Counted from the stretch's first letter, positions 1 to 10,415 are shown. The stretch is DNA of 64,000 bases from Achromobacter anxifer (GCF_903652925.1 NZ_CAHLAR010000006.1:1-64000); one strand, 5' to 3'. Numbers and translations: made by a program. Notes: generated by a model not told the origin, from the letters alone.

Positions 1-903
1 CTGGGCGGCGACACCGGCGGCTCGGTGCGCGCGCCGGCGGCGCTGAACGGCGTGGTCGGCTACAAGCCTTCCACCGGCGTTATCAGCCGCGCCGGCTGCC
101 TGCCCCTGTCGGACACGCTGGACGTGCTGGGCCCGATCACGCGCAACGTGGCGGACGCCCGCCTGCTGACGCAGTTGCTGTCCGGCCCGGACTTCGGCGA
201 TGCCGCCACGCTGGCCATGCCCGCCGCCGTCGCCGTCGCCGCCCTGCGCCAGCCAGGCTGCCGCGGCCCGGGCCCGGTGGCGCTGCTGGCGCCCGAAGCC
301 TGGCCCGCGACCCTGGCCGAAGCCGGTCTGCGCACCTGGCGCGAAGCCGAGGAAAACCTGGCGCGGGCGGGCTACACGCCCACGCCCTGGCAGCCGCCCG
401 CCGGCCTGTCCTTCGCCCGCATGGCGGACGACAACTCGCTGGTGCTGGCCTACGAGGCCTATCGCTATTACGGCGCGCTGGCCGAAGACCCGGCCCAGCC
501 GCTGTGGGAAGTGGTGCGCAAGCGCATCGCCGCAGGCGGGCGCATCGCGCAGGCCGACTACGAAGCCGCGCTGCAACGCCGCGCCGCCGACATGGCCGCG
601 TTCGCGCAAGCCATGCAGGGCCTGGACGCGCTGCTGATGCCCGCCTGCGACCAGGCCGCACAACCGCTGGACGCGGACGACGCGCGCCACGCTGGCCTGG
701 GCAAGCTGCTGCGCCCGGCCAATTTCCTGGGCGCGGCCGCCATCTCGCTGCCGGCGGGCAACGACGCCGCAGGCATGCCCATGGCGGTGCAGCTGCTGGC
801 GCCTGCGGGCGGCGACGCCGCAATGCTGGATTGCGCCGCGGCGCTGGAACCGGTGCTGGCGCCCGCGCCGCGCCGGCCGGATCTGTCGGCCTGGGGACTG
901 TGA
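1..903 (+). CDS. Amidase (amidase signature family), 5' end outside window
   Basis: The reading frame is open from the first base, so the N-terminal part lies outside the window and 300 residues remain. The visible start carries the amidase-signature glycine/serine stretch (GGDTGGSVRAPAA, residues 2-14), which holds the nucleophilic Ser and the cis-Ser of the Ser-cisSer-Lys triad; the catalytic Lys would be upstream. Family members hydrolyse amides, including GatA, indole-acetamide hydrolases and aliphatic amidases. The substrate cannot be read from this part. A GatA role is unlikely because no gatB follows: a terminator and the opposing metK come next. Codon use matches the neighbours. Confidence 0.85.
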   Translation: MGGDTGGSVRAPAALNGVVGYKPSTGVISRAGCLPLSDTLDVLGPITRNVADARLLTQLLSGPDFGDAATLAMPAAVAVAALRQPGCRGPGPVALLAPEAWPATLAEAGLRTWREAEENLARAGYTPTPWQPPAGLSFARMADDNSLVLAYEAYRYYGALAEDPAQPLWEVVRKRIAAGGRIAQADYEAALQRRAADMAAFAQAMQGLDALLMPACDQAAQPLDADDARHAGLGKLLRPANFLGAAAISLPAGNDAAGMPMAVQLLAPAGGDAAMLDCAAALEPVLAPAPRRPDLSAWGL

Positions 904-922
904 GTCCTGGCCTTCCGGCCAC

Positions 923-954
923 AAAAAAGCCCCCGCGATGCGGGGGCTTTTTTT
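923..954. terminator. Bidirectional rho-independent terminator between amidase and metK
   Basis: A perfect GC stem (AGCCCCCGC / GCGGGGGCT, tetraloop GATG) is flanked by an A-run on the left and a T-run on the right, so it can work in both directions. It sits between two convergent stop codons, as expected for a shared terminator. Confidence 0.85.
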
Positions 955-969
955 CAGCGCCTGGAAGGC

Positions 970-2133
<1,164 letters not shown>

Positions 2134-2412
2134 AGATGCGTCCTTGGTGGCCGGCTGCGCCGGCGCGTAGGTTCACGAGGCGCGTTGCACCCCTGACCGC
2201 AAGACATAAGCAAATCCGGGCGCGACGCTTTAGCGGATTTGGCAAAAGCCGCGCAAAGCGCTGTACCCTTGCCGTCGCCCCGCAAGTTGTCGGTTAACTC
2301 GGCGACTGCGCTATTTTAAGCGAAAATGCGGTGCTGCCGCCAAAGCCCCGGGGACGCATGGGTATATTCCCGGGCCCAGACGCACTTCCCGCCCGTCCTA
2401 TTTTCCTGCCGC

Positions 2413-3279
2413 ATGCTGCTCTTCCTGTTCAGACTCTTCGCCGCCCTGCCCCTCTCCGTCGCGCACGCCGCGGGGCGCCTCGCCGGGCGCGCGATCTATG
2501 CCTGGCCGGGCAAGTACCGGCGGCGGCTGCAAGCCAATGCGGCCCAGGCCGGCTACCCCGACCCGGCGTTCGCGCGCCGCGCGGCCGGTGAAATCGGCGC
2601 CATGATCCTGGAAAGCCCGCGCGTCTGGTTCCGCAACGAGCAAAGCCTGGCCCAAGTCATCTCGGACGACAACGACGTGGTCAGCGCGGCCCGCGCCGAA
2701 CAGCGCGGCATCCTGTTCCTGACGCCGCACCTGGGCTGCTTTGAAATCACCGCCCGCTATCTGGCCCGGCAAATGCCCATGACGGTCATGTTCCGGCCAC
2801 CGCGCAAGGACATCCTGGCCCCGCTGCTGGAAACCGCGCGCAACACCTCGGCCGTCAACGCAGTGCCGGCCAATATGCAGGGCGTGCGCGAATTCGTGCG
2901 CGCCCTGCGCCGGGGCGAATCCGTGGGCATGCTGCCCGACCAGGCGCCCAGCGTGGGCGACGGCGTCTGGGCGCCGTTCTTCGGGCGCATGGCCTACACC
3001 ATGACGCTGCCCGGCAAGCTGGCCACGCAGACGGGCGTTCCCATCATCCTGACCGCGGGCGAACGGCTGCCCGGCGGCCGCGGCTGGCGCATCCACTACG
3101 TGCGCGTGCCCGAGCCCCTGCCCGCCGACGCCGAAGCGCAGGCCGCGTTGCTCAACGCCGCCATGGAAACGCTGATCCGCCGCTGTCCGGAGCAATATCT
3201 CTGGAGCTACAACCGCTACAAGACGCCGCGCGGCGCGCCGCCGGCGCCCGCCTCTGACACTGCACCGCCGGCCCGTTGA
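2413..3279 (+). CDS. lpxL: Lipid A biosynthesis acyltransferase (LpxL/HtrB family), first copy
   Basis: The family transfers a secondary acyl chain from acyl-ACP to Kdo2-lipid IVA at the inner face of the cytoplasmic membrane. The 288-residue protein starts with a hydrophobic anchor (LLFLFRLFAALPLSVAHAAG). It carries the H-x4-E acyltransferase motif (HLGCFE, about residue 110) and ends with the WSYNRYKTP stretch typical of the family. An in-frame extension to 2326 exists, but the ATG at 2413 puts the anchor at the N-terminus as in homologues. A second family member follows after 35 bases. Bordetella has the same lpxL pair upstream of dapF, one copy acting on each secondary position. Which position this one serves cannot be read here. 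Confidence 0.9.
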   Translation: MLLFLFRLFAALPLSVAHAAGRLAGRAIYAWPGKYRRRLQANAAQAGYPDPAFARRAAGEIGAMILESPRVWFRNEQSLAQVISDDNDVVSAARAEQRGILFLTPHLGCFEITARYLARQMPMTVMFRPPRKDILAPLLETARNTSAVNAVPANMQGVREFVRALRRGESVGMLPDQAPSVGDGVWAPFFGRMAYTMTLPGKLATQTGVPIILTAGERLPGGRGWRIHYVRVPEPLPADAEAQAALLNAAMETLIRRCPEQYLWSYNRYKTPRGAPPAPASDTAPPAR

Positions 3280-3314
3280 AGCGTCGCGCTCCCGTCCGCC
3301 CAACTTCATTCCCT

Positions 3315-4205
3315 ATGTCCGATTTCAAAACGCGCGCGCTGGTCTCCCTGTTGAAATGGTTCGGCCGCATCAAGCCGTCGACGCGCATGCGCATCGGCGC
3401 CGGCCTGGGCTGGCTGGCGCCGCGGCTGGCCAAGTCGCGCACGCGCATCGTGCGCCGCAACCTGGAACTGTGCTTCCCAGATCAGCCCGAGCAGGTGCGC
3501 GAACAATGGGTCGCGGACCATTTCCGCGCGCTGGCGCAGTCCATCGTCGACCGCGGCGTGCTCTGGTACGGCACGCCCGAAGCCATCAAGGACATGGTGA
3601 CCCAAAGCGGCGCGGACCGGATCAATGAACTGGTCGCGCAGGGCCGCCCAGTGATCCTGCTGGCGCCGCATTTCATCGGGCTGGACGCCGCCGCGACGCG
3701 GCTCACCATGGAAGTGCCCAGCGGCGCCACCATGTACACGCCGCAAAGCGATCCCCAGGTCGACGCCATCGTGGCGGCGGGCCGCAAGCGCTTCAACGAA
3801 GTCTTCCTGGTCAGCCGCAAGGACGGCGTGCGCGACCTGATCCGCCACCTGCGCGAACGCCGGCCCGTCTACTACCTGCCGGACATGGACTTCGGGCGCC
3901 AGGGCGCCACTTTCGCGCCATTCTTCGGCGTGCCGGCGGCCACCCTGCTTGCCACCGCCCAACTGGCCAGGAAGTGGGACGCCGCGGTGCTTCCGATCCT
4001 GGACTTCTGGAATCCGGAGACCGGCCGCTATCACGTCGAAGTGCTGCCGCCGCTGGCCGACTTCCCGGGCGAGGACTCGCTCGAAGACGCCACGGCCCGC
4101 CTGAACCGCGAGCTGGAATCCTGGGTGCGCCGCTGCCCCAGCCAGTACTACTGGGTCCACCGCCGCTTCAAGACGCGGCCGCCGGGCGAGCCCAAACTCT
4201 ACTGA
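3315..4205 (+). CDS. Lipid A biosynthesis acyltransferase (LpxL/HtrB family), second copy
   Basis: A 296-residue paralogue of the preceding gene with the classic H-x4-D active-site motif (HFIGLD, about residue 122), a phosphate/acyl-ACP-binding arginine-rich stretch (RERRPVYYLPDMDFGRQGA) and the closing YYWVHRRFKTRP motif. The start at 3315 (MSDFKTRAL) is preferred over the in-frame codon at 3276, because the extension would overlap the first gene and has no family match. The two copies are clearly diverged, which fits separate acyl-chain or position specificity. They probably share a transcript with dapF, the DUF484 gene and xerC. Confidence 0.9.
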   Translation: MSDFKTRALVSLLKWFGRIKPSTRMRIGAGLGWLAPRLAKSRTRIVRRNLELCFPDQPEQVREQWVADHFRALAQSIVDRGVLWYGTPEAIKDMVTQSGADRINELVAQGRPVILLAPHFIGLDAAATRLTMEVPSGATMYTPQSDPQVDAIVAAGRKRFNEVFLVSRKDGVRDLIRHLRERRPVYYLPDMDFGRQGATFAPFFGVPAATLLATAQLARKWDAAVLPILDFWNPETGRYHVEVLPPLADFPGEDSLEDATARLNRELESWVRRCPSQYYWVHRRFKTRPPGEPKLY

Positions 4206-4253
4206 GTCCAGGGCCCGCGCCGCCCGCGCGCCAATATGGGCGATAATCCAGTG

Positions 4254-5147
4254 ATGAACTGGAACTTCACCAAAATGCATGGCGCGGGCAACGATTTCGT
4301 CGTGCTCGACGGGGTCCGCCAGACCATCGAAATGACGCCCGAGCGCGCCCGCGCCTTGGGCGACCGGCATTTCGGCATCGGCGCCGACCAGATCCTCCTG
4401 GTCGAACGCGCCACCCGGCCGGACGCCGATTTCCGCTATCGCATTTTCAATTCCGACGGCAGCGAGGTCGAACACTGCGGCAACGGCGCGCGCTGCTTCG
4501 TGCGCTTCGTGCACGAGCAGGGCCTGTCCGACCGCAATCCGCTGCGCGCCGAAATCGCCACCGGCATCCTGGTCCTGGACGAAGGCGACGACGAGCAGGT
4601 CACCGTCGAAATGGGCAGCACGCGCTTCGAGCCCGCCGCGCTGCCGTTCGACACCGCCGGCCTGGCCTCGCACACCCAAGGCCAGGACACGCTGTGGGAC
4701 CTGGAACTGGACGCCCCCGCCGGCCTGCCGCGCACGGTCGCGGTGTCCGCCGTGGCCATTTCCAATCCGCACGCCGTGCAGGTCGTGGACGACGTCGACA
4801 CGGCGCCCGTGTCGGTGCTCGGCCCGCTGATCGAAACCCATCGCCGCTTCCCGCGCCGCGTCAACGCCGGCTTCATGCAGGTGGTGGACCGCAACAACAT
4901 CCGCCTGCGCGTGTTCGAACGCGGCGCCGGCGAAACCCTGGCCTGCGGCACCGGCGCCTGCGCCGCCGTCGCGGCCGGCATCCGGCGCGGCCTGCTGGAC
5001 TCTCCCGTGCGCGTGCAAACGCGCGGCGGCGTACTGACCATCGCCTGGAACGGCGAGCAATTGCGCATGACCGGCCCGGCCGAATCCGTATTCACGGGGC
5101 AGGTCGACATCGACAAGCTCGTCTTCTCCATGGCGCTGAACCGATAA
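4254..5147 (+). CDS. dapF: Diaminopimelate epimerase
   Basis: DapF converts LL- to meso-diaminopimelate for lysine and peptidoglycan synthesis. The 297-residue protein opens with the family hallmark [13 protein letters not shown]. It has both catalytic cysteines, one in the [10 protein letters not shown] motif (about residue 77) and one in the [14 protein letters not shown] motif (about residue 227), so both acid-base thiols are present. The ATG at 4254 is chosen over the upstream in-frame codon at 4236 because homologues begin just before the KMHGAGND motif. Only 48 bases separate it from the upstream acyltransferase and 3 from the DUF484 gene, so an operon is likely. Confidence 0.97.
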   Translation: MNWNFTKMHGAGNDFVVLDGVRQTIEMTPERARALGDRHFGIGADQILLVERATRPDADFRYRIFNSDGSEVEHCGNGARCFVRFVHEQGLSDRNPLRAEIATGILVLDEGDDEQVTVEMGSTRFEPAALPFDTAGLASHTQGQDTLWDLELDAPAGLPRTVAVSAVAISNPHAVQVVDDVDTAPVSVLGPLIETHRRFPRRVNAGFMQVVDRNNIRLRVFERGAGETLACGTGACAAVAAGIRRGLLDSPVRVQTRGGVLTIAWNGEQLRMTGPAESVFTGQVDIDKLVFSMALNR

Positions 5148-5150
5148 GCT

Positions 5151-5828
5151 ATGACTGATACCGCTTTTACCGCCCAGGACATCGCTGCATTCCTGCAAGA
5201 GAATCCCGGCTTCTTCGACGACCATGCCGACGTCTTCGCCACGCTGCAGGTGCCGCACCCGCACGGCTCGCGTGCCATTTCGCTGGGCGAACGCCAGATC
5301 CTGACGCTGCGCGAACGCAACCGCGAACTGGAATGGCGCCTGAACGAACTCGTGCGCAACGCCAGCGCCAATGAAAGCATCGGCACGCACGTGGCCAAAT
5401 GGTGCCGCCGCCTGCTGTCCGAATGCGATCCGCAGCACGTGCCGGGCGAGATCGCCCTGGGCCTGGCCGAACAGTTCGAACTGAACCACGTGGCGCTGCG
5501 CCTGTGGGACCTGTCCGAGCTGCCGGCCACTGGCTACGGCGAGCCCGTCACGCAGGACGTGCGCACCTTCACCGACAGCCTGAAGACGCCCTATTGCGGC
5601 ACCGACACCGAATTCGAAGCGGCCGGCTGGCTGGACGCCAAGCCCAAGTCGCTGGCGCTGGTGCCCCTGCGCCTGGAAGCGGACGGCCCCGCCATCGGCC
5701 TGCTGGTGCTGGGCTCGGACGACGCCGAACGCTTCACGCCTGAAATGGGCACGACCTTCCTGGAATCGATCGGCCAGCTGGCTTCGGCGGCGCTGCATCG
5801 CCTGAATCCGGCCACGCCCAAGGCCTAG
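5151..5828 (+). CDS. DUF484 family protein (GAF-like)
   Basis: A 225-residue cytoplasmic protein of the DUF484 family, which is commonly found between dapF and xerC in proteobacteria. The N-terminal part (FLQENPGFFDDHADVF) followed by the LREERN-type coiled segment (LTLRERNRELEWRLNELVRNA, about residues 43-62) and a C-terminal GAF-like domain (LALVPLRLEADGPAIGLLVLGSDD) are typical. No catalytic residues are recognisable. The function is unproven in any organism I can name. Conserved linkage with xerC hints at a role around chromosome segregation or cell-wall synthesis, but that is only contextual. Confidence 0.85.
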   Translation: MTDTAFTAQDIAAFLQENPGFFDDHADVFATLQVPHPHGSRAISLGERQILTLRERNRELEWRLNELVRNASANESIGTHVAKWCRRLLSECDPQHVPGEIALGLAEQFELNHVALRLWDLSELPATGYGEPVTQDVRTFTDSLKTPYCGTDTEFEAAGWLDAKPKSLALVPLRLEADGPAIGLLVLGSDDAERFTPEMGTTFLESIGQLASAALHRLNPATPKA

Positions 5829-5847
5829 CGCGGACACGGGCGCAGCC

Positions 5848-6843
5848 ATGCCGAAGACAGCCCAAAAGCAAGATACGGCAGCGCCCGATACGCCCCTGCC
5901 GGACGCGATGGGCGCCTGGCTGCGCCATCTGGAAACCAACCGCCGCTATTCGCCGCACACGCTGGACGGCTACCGCCGCGAACTGCAGTTCCTGCGCGAG
6001 CTTGCGGACCACGCCAAGCTGCCGCTGGACAAGCTCGGCAACGGCCACATCCGCCAGTTCGTCGCCCGCTTGCACGCCCAGGGCCGCGGCCCGCGCAGCC
6101 TGGCGCGCACCCTGGCGGCCTGGCGCGGCTTCTATCAATGGTGGGCGCCGGCGATCGAGCTGGCCGGCAATCCCGTGGCCGGCGTGCGCGCGCCCAAGGC
6201 GCCGCGCGGCCTGCCCAAGGCCCTGTCGGTGGAACAGACCCAGGCCCTGCTGGACCGCGCGCCCGCTCAAGTAGCGACCGAACCCGCCGCGCTGCGCGAC
6301 CAGGCCATGCTCGAACTGCTCTATTCCAGCGGTCTGCGGCTGTCGGAGCTGGTCGGGCTGGACCTGCGCTACGAACGCTCGGGCAACTATGAATCGCGCG
6401 GCTGGCTGAACCTGGAAGAGGCCGAGGTCACCGTGCTGGGCAAGGGCGGCAAGCGCCGCTCGGTGCCCGTGGGCCAGGCCGCCCTGGAAGCCTTGCGCAA
6501 ATGGATCGCGGCGCGCCCACAACTGGCGCCTGCCGCTGCCCAGCCCCAGGACGCCGCCGCGCTGTTCCTGGGCGCGCGCGGCGGCCGCATCTCGCCGCGC
6601 GTGGTGCAGCTGCAGCTGGCGCGCATCGCGCAACAGGCCGGCGTGCCCACGCACGTGCATCCGCACGTGCTGCGCCACAGTTTCGCCAGCCATGTCCTGC
6701 AGTCCGCGCAAGACCTGCGCGCCGTGCAAGAAATGCTGGGCCACGCCAACATCTCGACCACCCAGATCTACACGCGGCTGGACTTCCAGCACCTGGCCCG
6801 CGCCTACGACCAGGCGCATCCGCGCGCCGGCCGCAAGTCCTGA
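5848..6843 (+). CDS. xerC: Tyrosine recombinase XerC
   Basis: XerC works with XerD at dif to resolve chromosome dimers. The 331-residue protein has an N-terminal SAM-like core-binding domain (residues about 15-100) and a C-terminal catalytic domain with the full tyrosine recombinase set: Arg in SSGLRLSEL, Lys in LGKGGKRRSVP, HxLR in HPHVLRHSFASH, His in MLGHANISTTQIY and the nucleophilic Tyr of that last motif. Length and the dapF-DUF484-xerC gene order distinguish it from phage integrases. A slightly longer than usual insertion (DLRYERSGNYESRGW) follows the first Arg. Confidence 0.95.
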   Translation: MPKTAQKQDTAAPDTPLPDAMGAWLRHLETNRRYSPHTLDGYRRELQFLRELADHAKLPLDKLGNGHIRQFVARLHAQGRGPRSLARTLAAWRGFYQWWAPAIELAGNPVAGVRAPKAPRGLPKALSVEQTQALLDRAPAQVATEPAALRDQAMLELLYSSGLRLSELVGLDLRYERSGNYESRGWLNLEEAEVTVLGKGGKRRSVPVGQAALEALRKWIAARPQLAPAAAQPQDAAALFLGARGGRISPRVVQLQLARIAQQAGVPTHVHPHVLRHSFASHVLQSAQDLRAVQEMLGHANISTTQIYTRLDFQHLARAYDQAHPRAGRKS

Positions 6844-6901
6844 AGTCCTTCGGTATACGCCGTCAAAGGCGGCTCGCGCCGCAGGCCCGCGGAACCCTGA
6901 T

Positions 6902-8026
6902 CTAGCCGCCGCCGGCGATCACGCCGCCCAGCAGCATCACGCCCAGCAACAGCACCGCCACCGCCGCCAGCGCTTCCACGCCGTAGCGCAGGCGCGCCGC
7001 GCCCGTGCCGGACAGGCGGCTGCCGATGCGCGTCGCGGCGCCTCCCGCAGCCACCGCCAGGCAGGCCAGCGCCGCCACCGTCAGGCCGGTGCCCAGGCCC
7101 ATCGCCAGGGCCGAGGCCACGCCGGCCAGGAAGAAGCCCTGCGCCAAGGCGAACACCAGCACGATCAGCGCGCCGCTGCACGGGCGCAGGCCCACCGCCA
7201 GGATCGCCGTGCCCGCGCGGCGCCAGTTCAGCGGGCCGGACACCTGCTCCGGCGCGGGCACGTGCGCGTGGCCGCAGCCGCAGTCGTGGTGGTGGTCGTG
7301 ATCATGTCCGTGCTGGTGCTTATGCCCATGCTCGTGGCCGTGCGCATGTCCATGCTCGTGATCACGCCTGCCCCCCGTTCGCGCGCGCAGCAGCGGCCGG
7401 ACAGCCTTGACCCACACCAGCCACAGGCCCAGCAACGTCACCAGCGCATAGGACGCCAGCTCCAGCCAGCGCGTCGCATTGTTCATCGTGGCCGCGGTCG
7501 CGTTGAACACCAGCGCCAGCGCGGCCACCAACGCAATCGCCACCAGCGCCTGGATCAGCGCGGACGCCAGCGCCAGCAACGCGCCGTTGCGCGCGGTCTG
7601 GCGGTTGGCCAATACGTAGGAAGAGATCACCGCCTTGCCGTGCCCCGGGCCCAGCGCATGAAACACGCCGTAGGCGAACGACAGGCCGATCAGGGCCCAG
7701 GCCGCGCCGCCGTCGGCCTGCCAGGCGCGCACCGCGCCCGTCAGCTGCCGGTAGAAATGGCTTTGCCAGGCCGATACCTGGCCGAAGAAGCCGGCCAGCC
7801 AGCCCGGCCCGCTCATGCCGGCGCCACTCTCCGGCACGCCAAAGGGATGCGCGCCCTGGGCCGCTGCCGCGCCCGCGCCGCCCAGGAGCAGCACGGCCAG
7901 CAACGCAAGCGCTACGGGCAGCGCACCTCGATGCGGTGCGTCAGCCCCTTGGTGATGGCGAAGAGCTCGTCCGGCAAGGCCTCCGGGTCGGCCGGGATCG
8001 CGGCCAGTTGCTGCATGGTTTTCCAA
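6902..8026 (-). CDS. NicO/RcnA-family nickel-cobalt type metal exporter
   Basis: A membrane protein of the nickel/cobalt transporter family. It has about six hydrophobic segments, the GPGHGKAVISSYVLA motif (an HxxxH-like metal-path signature region) and the LRPCSGALIVLVFALA motif in the second half. Between them lies a cytoplasmic loop made almost only of His, Asp and Gly (7283-7373), a metal-sensing or buffering loop. The start is uncertain. The listed start is a TTG lying inside the DUF1007 gene; another TTG at 7903, just after the DUF1007 stop, would suit translational coupling, but would give a signal segment without a charged N-region. It is the last gene of the Znu operon, which suggests zinc or another divalent metal rather than nickel specifically. 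Confidence 0.8.
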   Translation of the reverse strand: MENHAATGRDPGRPGGLAGRALRHHQGADAPHRGALPVALALLAVLLLGGAGAAAAQGAHPFGVPESGAGMSGPGWLAGFFGQVSAWQSHFYRQLTGAVRAWQADGGAAWALIGLSFAYGVFHALGPGHGKAVISSYVLANRQTARNGALLALASALIQALVAIALVAALALVFNATAATMNNATRWLELASYALVTLLGLWLVWVKAVRPLLRARTGGRRDHEHGHAHGHEHGHKHQHGHDHDHHHDCGCGHAHVPAPEQVSGPLNWRRAGTAILAVGLRPCSGALIVLVFALAQGFFLAGVASALAMGLGTGLTVAALACLAVAAGGAATRIGSRLSGTGAARLRYGVEALAAVAVLLLGVMLLGGVIAGGG

Positions 8027-8595
8027 TCCAGTTCCTTGGGCTTGCGGTAGGCGGAGGTGCAGGTCTTGGCTTCCTGCCCGCCCAGCGATACCGCGCCGCT
8101 TTCATCGAAGGCGTAGGCCACGAAATAGGTGGGATCGTAGATATCCACCTGCGCGCCGCCAGCGCCCGGCGCCACCGGCGCGGCCAGCGGCAAGGTAAAG
8201 GACAGCGTCAGGCGCGTGGTCTTGGGATTCCAGTCGACGCGCGCATCGCGCGGCTCGGCGAAGGCCGCCATCTTGCCGTCCACGGTGACGCGGGTGAAGT
8301 AGTGCGAGATCGGCTCGCCCAGCGCCCGCATCCAATCCTGCGCCATGCCCTGCAGGACCTCGGCGGACAGCGAGCCGTCCTTGCCCTTCTTCCGGCCCTG
8401 CGTGGCGTAGGCGCCGAACATCTCGTCAAACAGCCAGACCTGCCGCACCGCCGTGATGCGCCGCTGTCCATCGATATCGATCGCCGCGCGGGCATCGATC
8501 CACATATGCGGGTGCGCGCTGGCGGCGCCCGCCGCCAGCAGCATCGCCGCCGCGCTCAGGGCTGCATGGCCGCGGCGAGCTGACGTACGTTCCAT
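7912..8595 (-). CDS. DUF1007 family periplasmic protein
   Basis: A 227-residue protein with an N-terminal signal peptide (hydrophobic AALSAAAMLLAAGAASA, cleavage before HPHMWID). The mature protein starts with the HPHxWID motif that defines DUF1007, a candidate periplasmic metal-binding site because it would place two His at the new N-terminus. DUF1007 genes typically sit directly before NicO-family permeases, as here, so the two probably act as a pair. The first 40 bases overlap the end of znuA and the end overlaps the possible start of the permease, so translation is likely coupled. Biochemical function is not established. Confidence 0.85.
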   Translation of the reverse strand: MERTSARRGHAALSAAAMLLAAGAASAHPHMWIDARAAIDIDGQRRITAVRQVWLFDEMFGAYATQGRKKGKDGSLSAEVLQGMAQDWMRALGEPISHYFTRVTVDGKMAAFAEPRDARVDWNPKTTRLTLSFTLPLAAPVAPGAGGAQVDIYDPTYFVAYAFDESGAVSLGGQEAKTCTSAYRKPKELDWKTMQQLAAIPADPEALPDELFAITKGLTHRIEVRCP

Positions 8596-9530
8596 TCAAA
8601 CATTTCCAGGTAGGTGCCGCCGGGCTGTCCCGGCTTGGACAAGGCGTCAGAATACAGCGTACCACCCACCTTGGCGCCGGTTTCACGCGCGATCTGCTGG
8701 ACCAGCCGGGGGCTGCTGATGTTCTCCACGAACACCGCCGGCACGCGCTCGCGCTTGACCTGCTCGATGATGCGCGCCACCTCGCCGGCGGAGGGCTCGG
8801 CGTCGGTCGACACGCCCATCGCGGGGATGAACGCCACGCCATAGGCGTCGCCGAAATAGCCGAAGGCGTCATGCGAGGTCACGATCTTGCGGCGTTCGGC
8901 CGGAATCGCGGCAAAGGTCTTGCGGACCTGGGCATCCAGCGCCTGCAGGCGCGCGATGTAGGCCTGCGCGCGCTGGCGGTAGGCGTCGGCATGCGCGGGG
9001 TCGGCGGCGGCCAGGCCTTCTGCCACATTGCGGGCATAGATGACGCCGTTCGCCAGGTTCTGCCAGGCGTGCGGATCGGCGTCGCCATGCTGGTGGCCAT
9101 GGTCGTGGTCATGACTGTGGTCGTGGCCGTGATCATGGTCGTGCCCGTCATCGTGGCCACCGCCCGCGAACTTGCGCGGCGTCACGCCCTGGGAGGCGAC
9201 CACGGTCGCGCCCGCGAAGCCCGAGGCCTTCGCCAGCCGCGGCATCCAGGTCTCGAAATCCAGGCCGTTGACGAACAGCACGCGCGCGGCGGCCAGCTTC
9301 TTCGCGTCGCCGGGCGTGGGTTCGTATTCGTGCGCATCGCCGTCGGGTCCCACCAGCGTGGCCACGCTGACGTCGCCGCCGCCCACTTCGCGCACGATGT
9401 CGCCCAGGATGGAAAAGCTGGCCACTGCCTTCAACGGCTCGGCGGCATGGCCGCTGCCGAGTACTGCCGACAGGCACAGGCCTGCCATGGCCAGCAGCGC
9501 GCGACGGCGCGCCAGGGAATGGGTACGCAT
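8556..9530 (-). CDS. znuA: Zinc ABC transporter substrate-binding protein (ZnuA-like)
   Basis: A 324-residue cluster A-I periplasmic binding protein that captures zinc (or manganese) for the ZnuBC permease. It has a signal peptide (MRTHSLARRRALLAMAGLCL, cleavage near GHAAEP). Metal-ligand regions in order are HEYEPTPGD, DPHAWQNLAN, SHDAFGYFGDAYG and the acidic STDAEPSAGE loop. Between the first two is a His/Asp-rich loop (about 9075-9160 in DNA), typical of zinc rather than manganese binding members. Eighteen bases separate it from znuB. Confidence 0.93.
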   Translation of the reverse strand: MRTHSLARRRALLAMAGLCLSAVLGSGHAAEPLKAVASFSILGDIVREVGGGDVSVATLVGPDGDAHEYEPTPGDAKKLAAARVLFVNGLDFETWMPRLAKASGFAGATVVASQGVTPRKFAGGGHDDGHDHDHGHDHSHDHDHGHQHGDADPHAWQNLANGVIYARNVAEGLAAADPAHADAYRQRAQAYIARLQALDAQVRKTFAAIPAERRKIVTSHDAFGYFGDAYGVAFIPAMGVSTDAEPSAGEVARIIEQVKRERVPAVFVENISSPRLVQQIARETGAKVGGTLYSDALSKPGQPGGTYLEMFEWNVRQLAAAMQP

Positions 9531-9548
9531 GGCGAATCTCCTAGGAAG

Positions 9549-10415
9549 TCAGGCGCGGCGCATGCGGCGGCGCGCCCGCAGCAGCCCGCCTTGCGGGCCG
9601 CTCACGATGGAAAACAGATAGCAGGCGCCGGCCGCCAGGATGATGGCGGGCGAGGCGGGCACGTTGAAGTGGTACGACACGAGCAGGCCGGCCACCGAAG
9701 CCGCCACGCCCAGGCCCGCGGCCAGCGGGATCTGGCTGGCGGCCGAACGGACCCAGAAACGGGCGGCGGCGGCGGGCAGCATCATCATGCCGACCACCAT
9801 GAGCGTGCCCAGCACCTGGAATCCCGCCACCAGGTTCACCACCACCAGCACCAGGAAGCCCATGTGCACCCAGCCTCCGCCGCCGCCGCTGGCGCGCAGG
9901 AATCCGGGGTCCAGGCATTCGGCCACCAGCAGCCGGTAGATCGCGGCCAGCACCAGCAGGGTCACGCTGGCCGTGGCCGTGACCAGCAGCAGGGCGGCGT
10001 CATCCAGCCCCAGCACCGTGCCGAACAGCACGTGCAGCAGGTCCATATTGGAGCCGCGCAGCGACACCAGCAGCACGCCCAGCCCCAGCGATATCAGGTA
10101 GAAGGCCGCGAAGCTGGCGTCTTCCCGCAGCGGCGTCAGGCGCGCCACCAGGCCCGCCAGCAGGGCCACCGCCAAACCCGTGGCGATGCCGCCCAGCATC
10201 ATCGCGCCCAGCGACAGGCCGGCCAGCAGAAAGCCCGCCGCCACGCCGGGCAGGATGGCGTGCGACATGGCGTCGCCCATCAGGCTCATGCGCCGCAGCA
10301 CCAGGAACACGCCCAGCGGCGCCGCGCCCAGCGACAGCGCGCAGGCGCCCGCCAGCGCGCGCCGCATGAAGCCGTAATCGAGGAAGGGCGACACCGCCCA
10401 TTGCGCCAGGCTCAT
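9549..10415 (-). CDS. znuB: Metal ABC transporter permease (ZnuB-like)
   Basis: A 288-residue inner-membrane permease of the ABC-3 family with about eight to nine hydrophobic segments. The family landmark near residue 50 (MSLMGDAMSHAILPGVAAG) contains the conserved D-x-x-S-H-A motif in the metal path. The start at 10415 is chosen because its ATG overlaps the stop of znuC as ATGA, giving translational coupling; a longer in-frame extension up to 10520 is the shadow of znuC. It works with the ATPase and the binding protein on either side. Confidence 0.93.
   Translation of the reverse strand: MSLAQWAVSPFLDYGFMRRALAGACALSLGAAPLGVFLVLRRMSLMGDAMSHAILPGVAAGFLLAGLSLGAMMLGGIATGLAVALLAGLVARLTPLREDASFAAFYLISLGLGVLLVSLRGSNMDLLHVLFGTVLGLDDAALLLVTATASVTLLVLAAIYRLLVAECLDPGFLRASGGGGGWVHMGFLVLVVVNLVAGFQVLGTLMVVGMMMLPAAAARFWVRSAASQIPLAAGLGVAASVAGLLVSYHFNVPASPAIILAAGACYLFSIVSGPQGGLLRARRRMRRA

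Noticed and set aside
2134-2330. Possible SAM or SAH riboswitch in the metK leader
   Set aside because: A hairpin is present but I could not match the conserved core of any SAM or SAH class. A covariance-model hit would reverse this.
3306-5939. An 877-codon open frame on the minus strand across lpxL, dapF and DUF484
   Set aside because: It is the antisense shadow of well-supported plus-strand genes in GC-rich DNA; its composition is Gly/Arg/Ala/His-rich with no domain.
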